From Coniella vitis (taxonomy: Eukaryota > Ascomycota > Sordariomycetes > Diaporthales > Schizoparmaceae): a DNA stretch of 64,000 nt. The stretch covers positions 1,860,001 through 1,924,000 of the forward strand of contig WUJK01000004.1 of NCBI GenBank assembly GCA_011317545.1, written 5' to 3'. Of this stretch, positions 1 through 11,149 are shown piece after piece. A program made the translations under genes and the position numbers. Within the stretch, counting starts at the first letter, position 1. Each line of letters opens with the position of its first letter. The notes under the pieces were generated by a model. That model was given only the letters and a program-made list of their open reading frames with translations, was not told the origin of the DNA and searched no databases.

Positions 1-600
1 AGATATTTGATCTATATAAGACGATGCATCTGTTGCAGCTTTGCAGTGTGCAGTGAACGATATGCTAGTATGCCTACTTTGTCACCAACAACCGAGAAAC
101 ATATGCACATTGGTCCTGGCAAGCGTTCAGCTAAGGAGATCTTTGCTATGCGCAAACAAAGGCAACTATCATTGACTCAGTTTACGAGGCGCTGCAGAAC
201 TCTTAACTACAAAGTTGATGCCCTGCATCGTGATTGCAAAGTTGATGTTAGGCAGTTTTTATACACAATATCCGTAGCACTACTTTTCAGCGGCCAACAC
301 TAAATGCACTGGAATACGAAGAGATTCAGCTTATCAAGTCCAGTAATATAATGGAGAAGCTATAGAGAGGACTCGCGGGCTTTGCAGACGAGAAAGTTCT
401 TTTAAAAGAAAAGAGAGGAGAAACCGTATAACTACTATAAATAGAGCCTCGAATTCACCGATAAAGGCTTAGCGGACAAGTCTCCCAAATTATATATATA
501 AGTACTACCAGAAGAAGTCATCAAAATATTATTCTAATAATTAAAACTTTCTCTCAGTAGACTTTTCAGAAAATAGTCTTATTAGCCAATAGATATCCGA
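1..600. other. No supported gene; partly RIP-mutated DNA
   Basis: A 98-codon open frame at 7-303 (+) has no recognisable motif and no codon-level support, so I do not call it. From about 350 onward the DNA becomes TA-rich with few CA/TG. It may be the decayed N-terminal part of the recombinase relic that follows: a segment near 470-530 reads as a weak helical stretch in a frame broken by TAA/TAG. Confidence 0.4.
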
Positions 601-1920
601 AAAACGCGCAGCTATAGCCGAAGATATTATGCTTATACTTAGCACCGTTTGGAAGTACGTAGAAGATATTAGATATAGCCCTCGCTTAAGAATAGCCTTC
701 TACGGCGCCTTACTACTATATATAGCAACTGGGGCCCGTATAGAAGTTATAATATAACTCAAATATAAATAGGTCTAATTAGCCTTTATTTGTTAGAATA
801 TGGAGGATAAGCTTTACCTAATCGCTATTATAACGCTGATTTAGAATAAGAGAAAGGAAGACTTAAACCAGAAATCCTAAAACGTATTATAAGTTCTCTT
901 ATATTAACTCTCTCGACCTATACGGTAGGTATAATCGCTAGCTTTATAAATTGGTGCTAATTATTCCAGTCTATCTTTTTCCGTAATATTTGTCCCCTGC
1001 AAATTACTATACCTTTTAACTCTAATTACTGCTATAGCACTTGCGGATAATGCCTTTAAGGTTCTATTCGGTTCGAGGAAAACATTTCTATTGCGCCTAA
1101 GGCTGGAACCTGGCGTTTATTACTTTCCTTCGAAATGGAAATCAGGTTTTCTGGAACTAAGAATATTCGATAGATCCCATAACTAGTATCGTAATATCTG
1201 GCAGCGGACTATATTCGTAATTAGCCTTCGGTATAGCATTCGCCTATATATTACCCGGGTTGGAAGGAGGTAACGCTTAGATAGTATATATAACTTTAAC
1301 CTTTATAGGTTGTTATTCATCCAGTTTTAGCTAAATCTAATAGGGTATCTTATTTAGATGCTATACTTAAGTCTAGTCTACGTATATATATCCTATAATA
1401 TATTTAAGGGGTCTTTAAGTATAGCTATATTCCTCTATACTTATTAGTCGATCTATTAAAGCTCTTATATAAAGATGCTAGAAGTAACTCGGAGGCTAAA
1501 TACCTATTTAAACTTATATCCCACGCCTTTAAGGCGCGCGATAAACAAGCCCCTATTTACTAAACCCTAGAGAAAGTAGAAGCAGGTGGAATCCTATACT
1601 CGTATTATTAAACTCACTGCAGAATATAAGAAGGTCAGAGAAACCAAGTAAAATTATAACTATATAGCTAGAAGATTGGCAGCGCGGCTTAAGTAGGAGA
1701 GGACAAGTATTAGTCGCCTAATAATTAATAAGAAGGGGGAAATTTACTTCGACTATAGCGATAAGCTTCGGGCTATAGGAGTCGATACTGAGACACTTTT
1801 CGAAGAACTCGAAATCTTTACACCTTTATATAATCTACGTAAAGCACTTGCAGAAGCAGGAACGGCGGCTATTAGTCAATTCATGCATAGCAAAGACCAA
1901 GGTGGACAAGCTAGGCGATA
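600..1920 (+). pseudogene. DUF3435 / Starship captain-type tyrosine recombinase remnant
   Basis: Not an intact gene. Read on the plus strand through TAA/TAG codons, it gives a series resembling DUF3435 proteins, the fungal tyrosine-recombinase-like family that includes Starship captains. An N-terminal helix (LRIAFYGALLLYIATGARIE, 685-745) corresponds to the family's 'qLaf.lqlya.TG.R' block. It is followed by an IQLKYK-type segment. A LADNAFK-like stretch lies near 1037-1060. A 'W-K-x-x-F-L' segment near 1130-1165 precedes an LRYSIRLYI-like block near 1215-1250, matching the order of family motifs. A charged C-terminal helix (ARRLAARLK) lies at 1670-1695. Several frame changes and at least ten stop codons are present. 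I infer a RIP-killed copy. No Starship flanks were seen. An alternative is a Crypton-like recombinase. Confidence 0.5.
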
Positions 1921-3680
1921 AAACTTTATGGGTATGGTGAGCGAGTTCGTTGCGCACAGACCGGCCAATACAGAGTTCATATTGAAAGATTGGACCGAGA
2001 GCATTTCAGGAATACATGCTCCAAGACAGAAAGTGGCCATATAACTCAAGCTAAGTAAAAAAAATGACTAAAATTAAAGTGGAGTGCTGAGCGGGATGAT
2101 TTGAGGAACTAGACGTGGAACAAAGTTGGCGTGCAACTATATAAGCATGAATGGGGAAGGAGTGTGAATTATAACTAACTTGGTGCTCGCTAGCTAGCGT
2201 TGGCGAGTTTGAGACTATGTTTGAGCTATAGATATTATCGTAGTATTCAAATGGAATCCTGGCGAGTAATTCAAAAGTTCTATATTAATCATGATAGCAA
2301 GGTCATCGAAACATTTTTTATAGTGGCGCAGTTGGTATTTAACAATGCTTGAATTGAGCGATGAGAACTACCAGAAAAGTCATATAGTGATTAGAAAAAT
2401 CTATCCAACCTATATCTTTTTATTCTAGCATTGTCTGGCAGCTTACTATAGCTAGATTCGAGACCCGATTCTGCTGGCGTATTAGTCATGGCCCACGAAT
2501 AATATGGTTCACCCGTGTCCCTTGCTATTAATCTACCTTCTGCGGGTTCTGAATAGCTCTCTATACTCCAATTTGTAAAATCAGTCATATATAAGAACAG
2601 AAGAAAATAGAGAAACACAAAACAAAAGAGCGCGCGCGTTGAACTCATATTGCACCACATACTGCGCAGCGTGTATCTCCAAGCATTAACCTTCTGGGTG
2701 GGTACTCCTAATGTAATTCAAGGGGTTATGAATTGCCCGTTTCGATTGCGAACGGGTTTGGAACTATAAGAAACAACTACTATACTATAAGGATAAAAGT
2801 AGATCTACTTGTGCGTGATGTATATATAGTATAGCTGCCTTTTATTACCATAATATACGAGGAGCAATCGAGACTAGGACAAGCTATTTATAGTAAGATA
2901 TGGATACCCCTAGCATTATTCGCCTGAAGCAGCTGTTACTAGCTATATATCGGCATTAGTCCCGATTAGAGTAGAAGTGTCCGTGCGGCCCTTGATAGAT
3001 GGAGCTTGTTGTATACATAGTATAGTAAAACAATAGGATTTGTAGCTTTACTTTCTGATTCGTCGACCCAATCATTGGTTAAAGACGTAAATATTTCGAT
3101 GTTTCTCTGCAATAGCTATTTCTTGGGGCACTATTAGAATTTCGTCATTGAATTGAAGCAAAATGCTTTTTACATCGATATTGCGCGCTATATATGTATT
3201 TTCCATTCTAAATCTTCAAAGCGAGGCGCACCCAGGGCGCTCAGAGTCATCAGGATGATCAGCCCGCTTCAGTAGAGGCCCCCAATGCAAAGTTATTTTC
3301 GGCAATGCATTTGAGACTCTTTGCGGAAAGTTCTTGTTGAAGATCTTGAGCTTGGATTTGAGTGGTCCGTAACTCTGGAACACAGAACATTATTTCAGAA
3401 GTGCGAATTCTGCATCTACGGAACATATGAAGATCTATGTGCGTGTGCTGAAGTTTCTGCACTCAAGTGCTTTCAAGTTTCAGAGCCCTGTGTGGATCCC
3501 ATGCCTCCTCAAAGCCTGAGAACTGTGCTATACACTTGATGTGACGAGTGTCCAGTTGCCTACCGATAATTCTGCTGGTGGTACGTATGCTCATAGAAGG
3601 AATTGGTGCACCAGAAGAACGAACTTGAGTGAAATACTATCAAGTAGTATCCAGCATAGTTCTCCTCTTTGCTCTGCTTA
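1921..3680. other. No supported gene
   Basis: Mixed DNA with patches of RIP bias. An 89-codon minus frame (2391-2660) begins with a hydrophobic N-terminus, and a 67-codon minus frame (3259-3462) ends in a plausible charged helix. Neither has a motif, a partner or conserved structure that I can see. A TA-rich stretch at 2760-3020 looks like a short decayed repeat. Confidence 0.4.
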
Positions 3681-4830
3681 GGACTAGTGCCGACATTGCA
3701 ATCTCGAGAGATCCTTAATAAGATCGATCAACCCTTTGAGGTCAGACCCGACAACATTGTTCTAGACTTCTTCAAGGCTTTTTTCGGATCTCCTGGATGG
3801 CCATTTTATCACAATCCATCGATAAAGTTTGGAACCGCAGACCCTCCCCGCTCAGGGGTCCCTTCCATCCTATAACCCGCCCAGCCTTAGCAAGAGGACT
3901 TCCGAGTAGAGCATAAGCATCGAGATTAATCAATTTGATATGTCCAGCCTTATTGAACATAATGTTGGAGGGACTGATATCATTATGCGCGAAGCCTAGT
4001 GTATGCAGATGCGTTGCGGCCGCTTCAACCTAGTCTATCTACTCCAGACGTTGCTTAATAGTAAAATCCTTTAGCTTATCCAATCGGTAGTAGTCCGAGA
4101 GAGAATTTATAAGCTTTTTGAATATTAGGCGTATAAGGAGCCCGCCCTCCTCGATACAGCCTAGATAGCTGTAAAGGTAGGGGGTGTGAATTGTGTAATA
4201 CTACCTCGTTGTTCTCAGCTTCCTTTAGTAGCTGCCTAGCTAAATCGTATAATATATTCGCTCGGTATTAGCTTAACTTTAGTGCTTTGATATAGATGCC
4301 CGTAGAGGCGTCTTATTATAGTGAATATCGAGTAAGCTGGTGGGCAGGGAATGCCGGGTATATTATATGTCTGGGAATCGGGCTAAGGAGCTTGATAATC
4401 TTATTGAATTTGGAGAGGTCGGTTTAATCGCTATCTTAAGGCTAGTCCTTGCGATATTCTGCTACTGGCAGGTTTCCGTACCAAGCATTGGAACCTTCGT
4501 ATACCTTAAAGCCTAGAAAGCCTGCGTTCTTCCAGTCTACTTGACTGGTATCGGCTCCCTTCTCGAGAATGTAGATTCTGGAAATAGTGATACTCCGAGT
4601 GCTTAGGCTATTCACTGCTATCGTTGTAGAATGGAATCGCAGTATTTCCGAGTTAGCAATAGCTTGAATTTTATGCTTGGTTGTTATATATAGGAAATGA
4701 AGCGGGGTAGTAGCTGAGGACTTTTTCGAGATTTAAAACTATTTGCAGGCATTATATAAGCGGATATTCTATACTAAGGTAGACTCTGTAGGCGTTGGTT
4801 AACAGCCAGGTGTATATAGTATTATAAAAA
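3680..4830 (-). pseudogene. Protein kinase-like domain pseudogene
   Basis: The minus strand from about 4810 down reads as one protein through RIP-type stops. The upstream part contains VDWKNAGFLGFKVYEG (about 4540-4495). A beta-3-like segment IYIKALKLS (about 4300-4275) may supply the ATP-binding Lys. Then come TPYLYSYLGCIEEGG (about 4185-4140) and the catalytic loop LGFAHNDISPSNIMF (4000-3956), which fits HxDxxxxN. IKLINLDAYALLG follows in the place of the DFG segment, and the frame then runs into GPLSGEGLRF. Visible damage: TAG/TAA codons near 4040, 4320 and 4430-4450, a one-base frame change near 4195-4203 and another near 3780. The kinase fold is well supported by the loop. The substrate is unknown. 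It resembles small fungal kinase-like proteins rather than a core signalling kinase. Confidence 0.72.
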
Positions 4831-4841
4831 AAGTATAAAGC

Positions 4842-5123
4842 CTAGATAGTTCCCTCGTTTAAGGAAAAACAAAGATCGTTCGCTTTCAATGCAATCCTTT
4901 GACCCATACAACTGCAGATATTATCTCTATTCTCGATTCTTATCTTATCCAAAAGTACGATATGTGCACTCAGATTGTTAATAGTTGTTTTTGGGATTCT
5001 GAAGTCGACGAGCATGGTGTCCGACAAATGCGTCGGGTTGACTGCAACGACCCAAGTTGTCCATCCTCCGACAAATACAATGGGCCTTACACCCCAAAAT
5101 AAGGCAGCAAGATGCCAAAACAA
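4842..5123 (-). CDS. Hypothetical short ORF upstream of kinase relic
   Basis: A 93-codon minus-strand frame directly upstream of, and in the same direction as, the kinase pseudogene. It begins with a hydrophobic stretch (about residues 3-28, LAALFWGVRPIVFVGG) that could be a membrane segment. The rest is mixed, with several Cys. It may be the decayed N-terminal part of the kinase gene, an unrelated small gene, or chance. The base composition is less AT-biased than the kinase relic. Confidence 0.2.
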   Translation of the reverse strand: MFWHLAALFWGVRPIVFVGGWTTWVVAVNPTHLSDTMLVDFRIPKTTINNLSAHIVLLDKIRIENRDNICSCMGQRIALKANDLCFSLNEGTI

Positions 5124-5800
5124 TCAAAAGATATAGAAGAGCATATTGCTATAATTACTATGCTGACGTTTACAACTCGTACTCTAATATATTTTTAGAC
5201 AGTCCTACTGAAAGCTAGGTGCTGGAAGGTTATATCAACTGGAAGTATAGTACTATGTATACAGAGAATTGATTGTCATTTGATTTCAGAGAAACATTCC
5301 TCTTCCAACATATATCTGAGTCTTGTTTCACGACCAGCCTAGCCTTGGCCTCTCACGGCCTTTGTGTGTCGTAAAGCTGGATCCTATGAAATATGTTATT
5401 GTGGACTCGTTATGACTTGCAGATCCTTGTGCAACTTGATCGCTTGGTCTCAACTATATAGCTGACTTTGGGAGTTCATGAATTATATAAACACTTTCTT
5501 TGGATGGAATGGGCGGAGTTAGTGCGAATTTGACTTGTGGTTATGTTGTAGAGGTGACCAGGAGGTCCTTTCTAAACAGAAAATGGTGAGAGCGAAAGCC
5601 ATTGTCCATGCTGTCCATTATTATGAGTAAGTCGAGAGAGCAGAAGGGCCGTGTTGCGCCAGGGTTTGGTTCAAGTAATTTGGTTGAAGAAGTTCAAATC
5701 CCAAGGGACGCTATTTCTGAATTATAGTGATCTATCTGCATAGAATCATGCCACTCTTGACGAATGAAGTTTGCATATGATGCGCTGTAAGCAGACCACA
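5124..5800. other. No supported gene
   Basis: Balanced composition with no convincing open frame on either strand. It lies downstream (3' side) of the split host gene and probably includes its 3' untranslated region. Confidence 0.4.
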
Positions 5801-6484
5801 TTATCCCACTCGGCGTGCCTCGTTATGGCAATCCAATTCCCAAAAGATCTTGCGTTTCCTGGACTGTCGCGTAATTCTCGAACTTGGCAGATTCTTACGC
5901 AGTTTGCTGTCCAACATCTTTCTCTGTTGACGAAGAGCAGTACGTCTCGTCTTGCTGCGTGTGTTGTCACGACTCTGGGGCAAGGAACTGTATGATCCGG
6001 AAGCCAACCTTTGTTCATCTGATATCCCTTCGTTGATGACAGCATGTTCTCGCATTCTATGAGCATATCTTTCACCAAAAACTTCTTCAATGTAGGCATA
6101 GTTTCGATGGTCGATGCCGAATAGAGCAGGTGTGCACCCATACTCGTCCGCTTCAGGCTCGGCGGCGGCAAGCACATATTCGACTCCCTCTTCAGATTGT
6201 GCGGGGCTTGGGAGGCGCTTCTGACTCTGCCGAAATCTCTTGTATTCCTCATGTTGTGCAAGCTGATTTTGTCGTGCTCGCCGCTGTATCCAGTATTTGG
6301 TGGCGTCGAGCAACCCGCTGACTGCTCCCTATGTCCATGTAATCAAGAGATTCATTTGCGGACTGTTGAAAGATCGGCGAAGTCTCGATTTGGCCATGCA
6401 AGAGCCTCACTCCATCGATCATTGGTAAGTTGTCAGGTAAGGCATCTATAGAAGCATCTTCCGGCTGCTGGAGACGGTGGATAG
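5801..6484 (-). pseudogene. Host gene of unknown function, 3' part, split by Copia insertion
   Basis: The minus strand carries two frames that fit one gene. The upstream piece (6484-6411) reads PIHRLQQPEDASIDALP and is in frame with an open frame on the far side of the Copia element (30373-30650). A GT...AG interval at 6410-6329 (82 nt, GTGAGG donor, ACATAG acceptor, TTGATTAC-like branch site) would join it in phase to the long C-terminal exon 6328-5801. That exon is rich in Gln, Arg and Glu (for example EEYKRFRQSQKRLPS) and ends in a basic tail. I do not recognise the family. The exon is not RIP-mutated. The overlapping 171-codon frame at 5746-6261 looks like a shadow. The TSD GAAAC lies at 6485-6489. 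Confidence 0.55.
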
Positions 6485-6489
6485 GAAAC

Positions 6490-6702
6490 AAAGAAAATAG
6501 AGTATGCACAAGGCTTAGTCATCAGCTGAAACAGGCGAAACAAACGAGAGGTTAAAAGAGTATATTCTTCTATATATCTAACTGTAAAAAGAGCTATTAT
6601 TCGAATATTTAAGTATCGCCGAAGCTATTATTCTGCTTATATAAAGCTTATTATCAGGCTAATATAATAGCTTTCGGGTTAGGGTTAAATGCTATTTTTA
6701 TA
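6490..6702 (-). repeat. Copia 3' LTR (213 bp)
   Basis: Direct repeat of 30160-30372 differing mainly by C-to-T/G-to-A changes. On the minus strand the LTR begins TGTGAAAATGG in the other copy; here that end is RIP-altered. It contains a GGGTTAGGGTT telomere-like motif at 6676-6686. A short pyrimidine run at 6703-6711 (purine on the coding strand) is the likely polypurine tract. Confidence 0.92.
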
Positions 6703-6929
6703 TACCCCCTAACTAATAAGAATATCGCTAGTTATACTAGTAGCAGCCTAATATATATTCGAATATATATATATCGCGTTTTATTAGTTTAAGATTCTTC
6801 CTCCTTATCCTTTAGACTAACTTAAATATATAAACTATAAGTTAGGTAAAACTATCTATTAACTACCTAATTAAATACTAATTAACGCTCTAATCCGTAA
6901 ATCTAGCGATAATAGGTACCGATTAGTTT

Positions 6930-8410
6930 ATAAATAACGATAATAATACTCCGATTCGCTCTTTCTTATCTTTTACCGGAGTTAATAGTTATAATACTAT
7001 TTCCGCGCCTAATAAGGTCTAAGAGGTATCTAGCTCCGAATTCGATAATCTAATAAACGGAATCTACCCTTTATAGGAGTTTACTAATATAATAAGAGAG
7101 GACGATAAAGCGATAGGTAAATCTAGCGATTTAGCCCGGTTAATTAGTATTACTATCGTTAGTATTAATCCTAATACTAATATTAATCCTAATACCGGCG
7201 ATAATAACCCTTCTTATCCGTCCTATATTAGTTATTCCCTCGGTAAATCTTCTCGTTTAAGCTTATTTCGTATAAATCGCCCGATTAATTTTAAAGTTAT
7301 AGATAATATCTATACGTTTACTAGCGATAATACCGTTCTCTACGCCGACTCTCTTCGAAAGCGGGTATTTAGAAAATCTCCTTATACGCCTACTAAAAGA
7401 ACTAAATCGTAGGTTACTAGTAGTTTTAAACCTATTAACTCTCGCCCCTAGAAACCCCTTCCTTAAGCTTAGCCTAAGCCTTTAGCTAAAGACGATAATA
7501 ATAACGACGATATTAATAATATTAATATTACTTTATCTATTATTATTACCCCTTCTCGCTACCCTAAGACCGTCTATAAATATATAATTATTATTATTAA
7601 GGAGGGCTAAATTAAGCGCCTAATTCCCTATATCGCCTATATTAAGAGCTATAATAATAATAATAATAATAGTAAATATATCTCTACCCTTAATACTCCT
7701 AATTATAACTATTATTATAAGTAGAATTATACCTATATACCTATCTCCCTTATCCTTAAGCCCTTTATAAACCGAATCTTCCGTTTTAAACGTATTATTT
7801 AAAGTATTAAAGGAAACCTTAATCTTAATAATAAGAAAGCGGTATTTAATATCGAAATAAGGGCTAATTACGCTTCTTAAGTATAGAAAGCTACCTTTAA
7901 GCTATAAAAAGGAGGATAATTTAATAATTTAAATAATCCGCTTAATAATATAGTTTCTACCGCCGATTATACTAAGCTAAAAGAGATTATTAACTATTTA
8001 TATAATAATCTCCGTAGGGTTAAGGAGTTACTTAATACGAATAAAAAGGCTAGATAATAATTAAATAAGCGGAAAGATAAGCTTATATATTATATTAAGG
8101 ATTATAAGGTTTTATTTCTTACTTTAGAGAAGGAGAAGGTTAGTATATAAGCTAGGATAGCTAGTTTTAAAGGAGAGGGAACCCGATTAATAGATAAAAT
8201 TACCGCTTTATAAGAGGAGAATACTACCTTATAAGGAGAAAGGATCCGTTTAAAGGAGGAGAATACTTCCTTATAGGCTAGTTCGGACGATTATAATCCG
8301 TATAAGAAAGCTTCTATTTAATAAGAATAGAGAATTACTTACGATAAGGCTGCTTTAGAGATAGTAAAGGTCCTTAATAAAATTCTCCCTAAACTAAAGG
8401 TCTAAAGTAT
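6930..8410 (+). pseudogene. Antisense accessory ORF of the Copia element (coiled-coil protein)
   Basis: Plus-strand frame lying antisense between the end of Copia pol and its 3' LTR. Read through TAG/TAA, it gives a Ser/Asn-rich N-terminal part (NSYNTISAPNKV, SSSEFDNLINGIYPL at about 6980-7080) and a basic segment LYADSLRKRVFRKSPYTP (7340-7395). Asn-rich and linker regions follow. The C-terminal half (about 8150-8290) is a clear heptad-type coiled coil (DKITALQEENTTL, then a second ...EENTSL). The frame runs to about 8400, giving roughly 490 residues. Its start is unclear because ATG is lost by RIP. No family recognised. Its internal consistency (composition, coiled coil) argues that it was a real protein. 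Confidence 0.55.
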
Positions 8411-8643
8411 AAAGTTTAAGTATTTATATTAATAAAAAAGGGGTTTTTAATATATCCTCTTATTATTTTATTATAATATTATAATTATTTTATACTTAAA
8501 TAATTATAATTAAATCTTAAAGATTTAAGAGAGCTTTAAAATACTTAAATTAAGCTCGATCTAGCGGTTTAATTAAACTATCGGCTAATATCTATTTTAT
8601 AAATAAATATATAACTTTAAATATACCTTTTTAATACTCCTAT

Positions 8644-8835
8644 TGTCACAGGCCCACCTGTGACATTGCCTTCGCCCGACGTGCCTAATAAGTTGACTAG
8701 ATCTTCTGAAACGTATTCAGAAGATTGCGTACCTTTTGCCTCAACCGCCCAAGCGAAAGGTTCCGTACGTACGTCGGAGACAGCCGCAGGAACGCTAGTT
8801 AATTCCTAGAGCCCTATAGGGGCCAGCCCGTTATA
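8644..8835. repeat. TRIM left LTR (192 bp)
   Basis: Same length as the right LTR, with only scattered transitions between them. It starts with the perfect inverted repeat TGTCACAGG-CCCA-CCTGTGACA (hairpin, 8644-8665). The right LTR copy shows the same end RIP-altered to TATTATAGG. Confidence 0.88.
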
Positions 8836-8984
8836 TATCTTCTAAACAAAATCCCAAGGTCGCAAGTTCGAGCTACGGAGTGCCAAAAGTCTTGGACACC
8901 CCTTCCGTATGAACTTCGGCTTATAAAGCAACGTCGCGGGTGAGCTTTGGGGGTCCGACGTTATTAGAGGAGGAAGGGAGGTGA

Positions 8985-9176
8985 TATTATAGGCCTACCT
9001 GTGATATTGCCTTCGCCCGACGTGCCTGATAAGTTAACTAGATCTTCTGAAACGTGTTTAGAAGATTGCGTACCTTTTGCCTCAACCGCCCAAGCGAAAG
9101 GTTCCGTACGTATGTCGGAGATAGCCGCAGGAACGCTAGTTAATTCCTGGAGCCCTATAGGGGCCAGCCCGTCACA
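8985..9176. repeat. TRIM right LTR (192 bp)
   Basis: Direct copy of 8644-8835, ending GTCACA before the CCTAT duplication. A 63-codon open frame inside it (9001-9192) is incidental. Confidence 0.88.
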
Positions 9177-10486
9177 CCTATTTAAGTTATAATTAACTAA
9201 TATTAATATACCTAAGCTTTATACTAATTTTCTCGTATTTAGCTACTACTAGCCGTATTATCTATTAGTTATTATAATAGATATTCTATATCTCTCTAAG
9301 GTTTATAGAAATATCTCGAAGTAAGTATTTAAACGCTATTATTTCTTTTACTATTAAAGATAAGGTATTAAGCTCCGCCTCTATAATAGATAGAGTAATC
9401 GTAGATTATTTACCTAATTTCTAAGTAATTATACCCCCGAATAATATAAATATATATCTAAACGTAGACTTTCGGTCCTTTATATCGTTTATAAAGGATA
9501 AATCTCCCGATATATATAATACTTATACTTTAGAAGCTATACTATTATACTAAATACCTAAGAATCTAGTTATATAAAGGTATTAAATTACCTAATCGGT
9601 AGCCTTATAATATACTTAACTTAGGTTTATAAGGAAATAAGAAAGGAATAAATATATAAATATTATATCTAAGCGTAATATAATAGCTATATAAAGGATA
9701 GAACCGATCTTCTCTTAATATAACTTTACCTCCTCCTTTATAGCCTTACCTATATTCTTTTTAAGCTTAATAAAGGGTAAGATTAGTAAATAGGATAGGA
9801 ATACTAATATATCCGTTAAACCGAACTTTTTAGCTACTTTTTTAATATAAGTATTATAAAGTAAGCGAATAGTTATTTTACTTCGATTATATACTATTCG
9901 GATACCTAGGAACTATTCGGTTAATCCTTAGTTAATAATATCGTACGCCTTAATAATACCCTTTTTAATCCTTATTACTTCTACTTTAGCCGATTATAGA
10001 TAAAATAATAAGATATTATTTATATAGAATAATAGAGTAATCTTATTATCTTTACTTTTAAATATATATAGTTTTTTAGATAACGGTTTAAGTTTAAGTT
10101 CTTAAAGGGTATTATAAAGATCTTTATATTATATAAGGGGCGAATTATATAAACTATAGAATACTTTCTTTAACTTAGTAACTTTATTAATAACTTTAAA
10201 TCCGTCTAATAGCTTAATATATACTTCCTCTTATCCTTCTCTATTAATATTAAGGAACGCTCCGGTTATATCTATTTAGTCTACTTCTAGATCCTTTTAA
10301 ACCGCGATAGCTATAAGTATACGGAATATATATACTATAAGTATTATAATATAAGTATCGAAAATATTAGTATCCTATAGATCTCCTCTTATATAAATCT
10401 ATACTTTAAATAAGGATAAGATACTATTACCGTTTATTTTATAGCGAAATACCTATTTAAGCGGTAATAACTTATTATATACCTTC

Positions 10487-10942
10487 TGTTATAACCTACG
10501 AATATGCAGGTTATAGGAACAGGCTAGCGCAACCATATACTAGCAAATCGGAACCTCAACGGACCGATAGGGATCTCTTATATAAGAAATACGGATAATA
10601 TAATTAGGGTTAGGGTAGAGCCTATAAGAGATTACTATTACCTATCGGATAGTTAATAAGTAATTATAGGTATTAATAGGCTTAGATAGGCTATATATTA
10701 ATAAATAGAATAACGGAAGGATATAAGGACGATGGATTTCCTAGCTATTAGATAGTTTTCCTTATAGTCTTTAATTATAAATCTAAGTATTATTTTATAT
10801 AATAGGGTAATCCCTCTTAATTACTTATAATACTTAATATTACTCGATAACGTACGAAGACTTAAAGGTAATACTTCCCTACCTACTAATATATAACTTA
10901 TAGATACTTCTAGAATCCGGGATTTAGGTAAGGATTATTATA
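10487..10942 (+). repeat. E1 5' LTR (456 bp)
   Basis: Begins TGTTATAACC. The first 60 bases still contain several CA/TG. It includes the telomere-like TTAGGGTTAGGG at 10604-10615. Same length as 17601-18056 and as the internal LTR at 38379-38834. Confidence 0.95.
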
Positions 10943-11149
10943 TTTTTATAACTCTTATTTAGGACGGTTTACGTATACCTCTTAGGTAATATTAAGTATA
11001 GTAATAGCTCTTTAAACTCCTACCCTATCTACCTTAGGTAAAGGATATTATTAGGTTATAACTTAGGAAGATATAATACGCTAATTAATCGAACTTACCT
11101 AATAGCTTATTATACTCTAGCAGAATTAGGAGTAGTAGAATCGTACTAT

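Larger units (their letters stand above)
8644..9176. mobile_element. TRIM (terminal-repeat retrotransposon in miniature), 533 bp
   Basis: Two 192-bp direct repeats (8644-8835 and 8985-9176) enclose a 149-bp core. The 5-bp target duplication CCTAT is exact on both sides (8639-8643, 9177-9181). The left LTR begins TGTCACAGG and the right LTR ends GTCACA, so the unmutated ends are TG...CA. A polypurine tract (AGAGGAGGAAGGGAGG, 8966-8981) lies just before the right LTR, giving the plus orientation. There is no coding capacity. The core holds GCAAGTTCGAGCTACGG (8872-8888), which resembles a pol III box B or tRNA T-arm. CA/TG dinucleotides are largely kept, unlike the surrounding DNA. Inserted in Copia pol. 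Confidence 0.88.
8470..10486 (-). pseudogene. Copia pol, 3' part: reverse transcriptase and RNase H (interrupted by TRIM)
   Basis: Minus-strand relic. From 10486 down: LPLK-VFRYKINGN (the Copia 'LP.kWVfkyK' block), then a segment ending IDITGAFLNINREG-EEVYIKLLDGF (about 10290-10195), matching 'D.v.AFLng.L.EevYm..P.GF'. RNase H follows near 9530-9300 (DRKSTFRYIFILFGG, then IIEAELNTLS, matching 'tt.AEy.Als'). After the TRIM (8644-9176) the frame resumes with ILADSLIKPLDRAQFK (about 8600-8550), the usual Copia C-terminus. It is continuous with 18445-18057 once E1 is removed. Confidence 0.85.

Noticed and set aside
7..303. 98-codon plus-strand frame at the window start
   Set aside because: No motif, no coherent composition, and partly in decaying DNA.
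5746..6261. 171-codon minus frame overlapping the split host gene
   Set aside because: Another frame of the same DNA (6328-5801) has more protein-like composition and fits the intron and the join across Copia.
9001..9192. 63-codon plus-strand open frame
   Set aside because: It lies inside the TRIM right LTR and ends across its boundary. Non-coding repeat.
10604..10615. Interstitial telomere or chromosome end
   Set aside because: Only about two TTAGGG units, and always at the same place inside LTRs.
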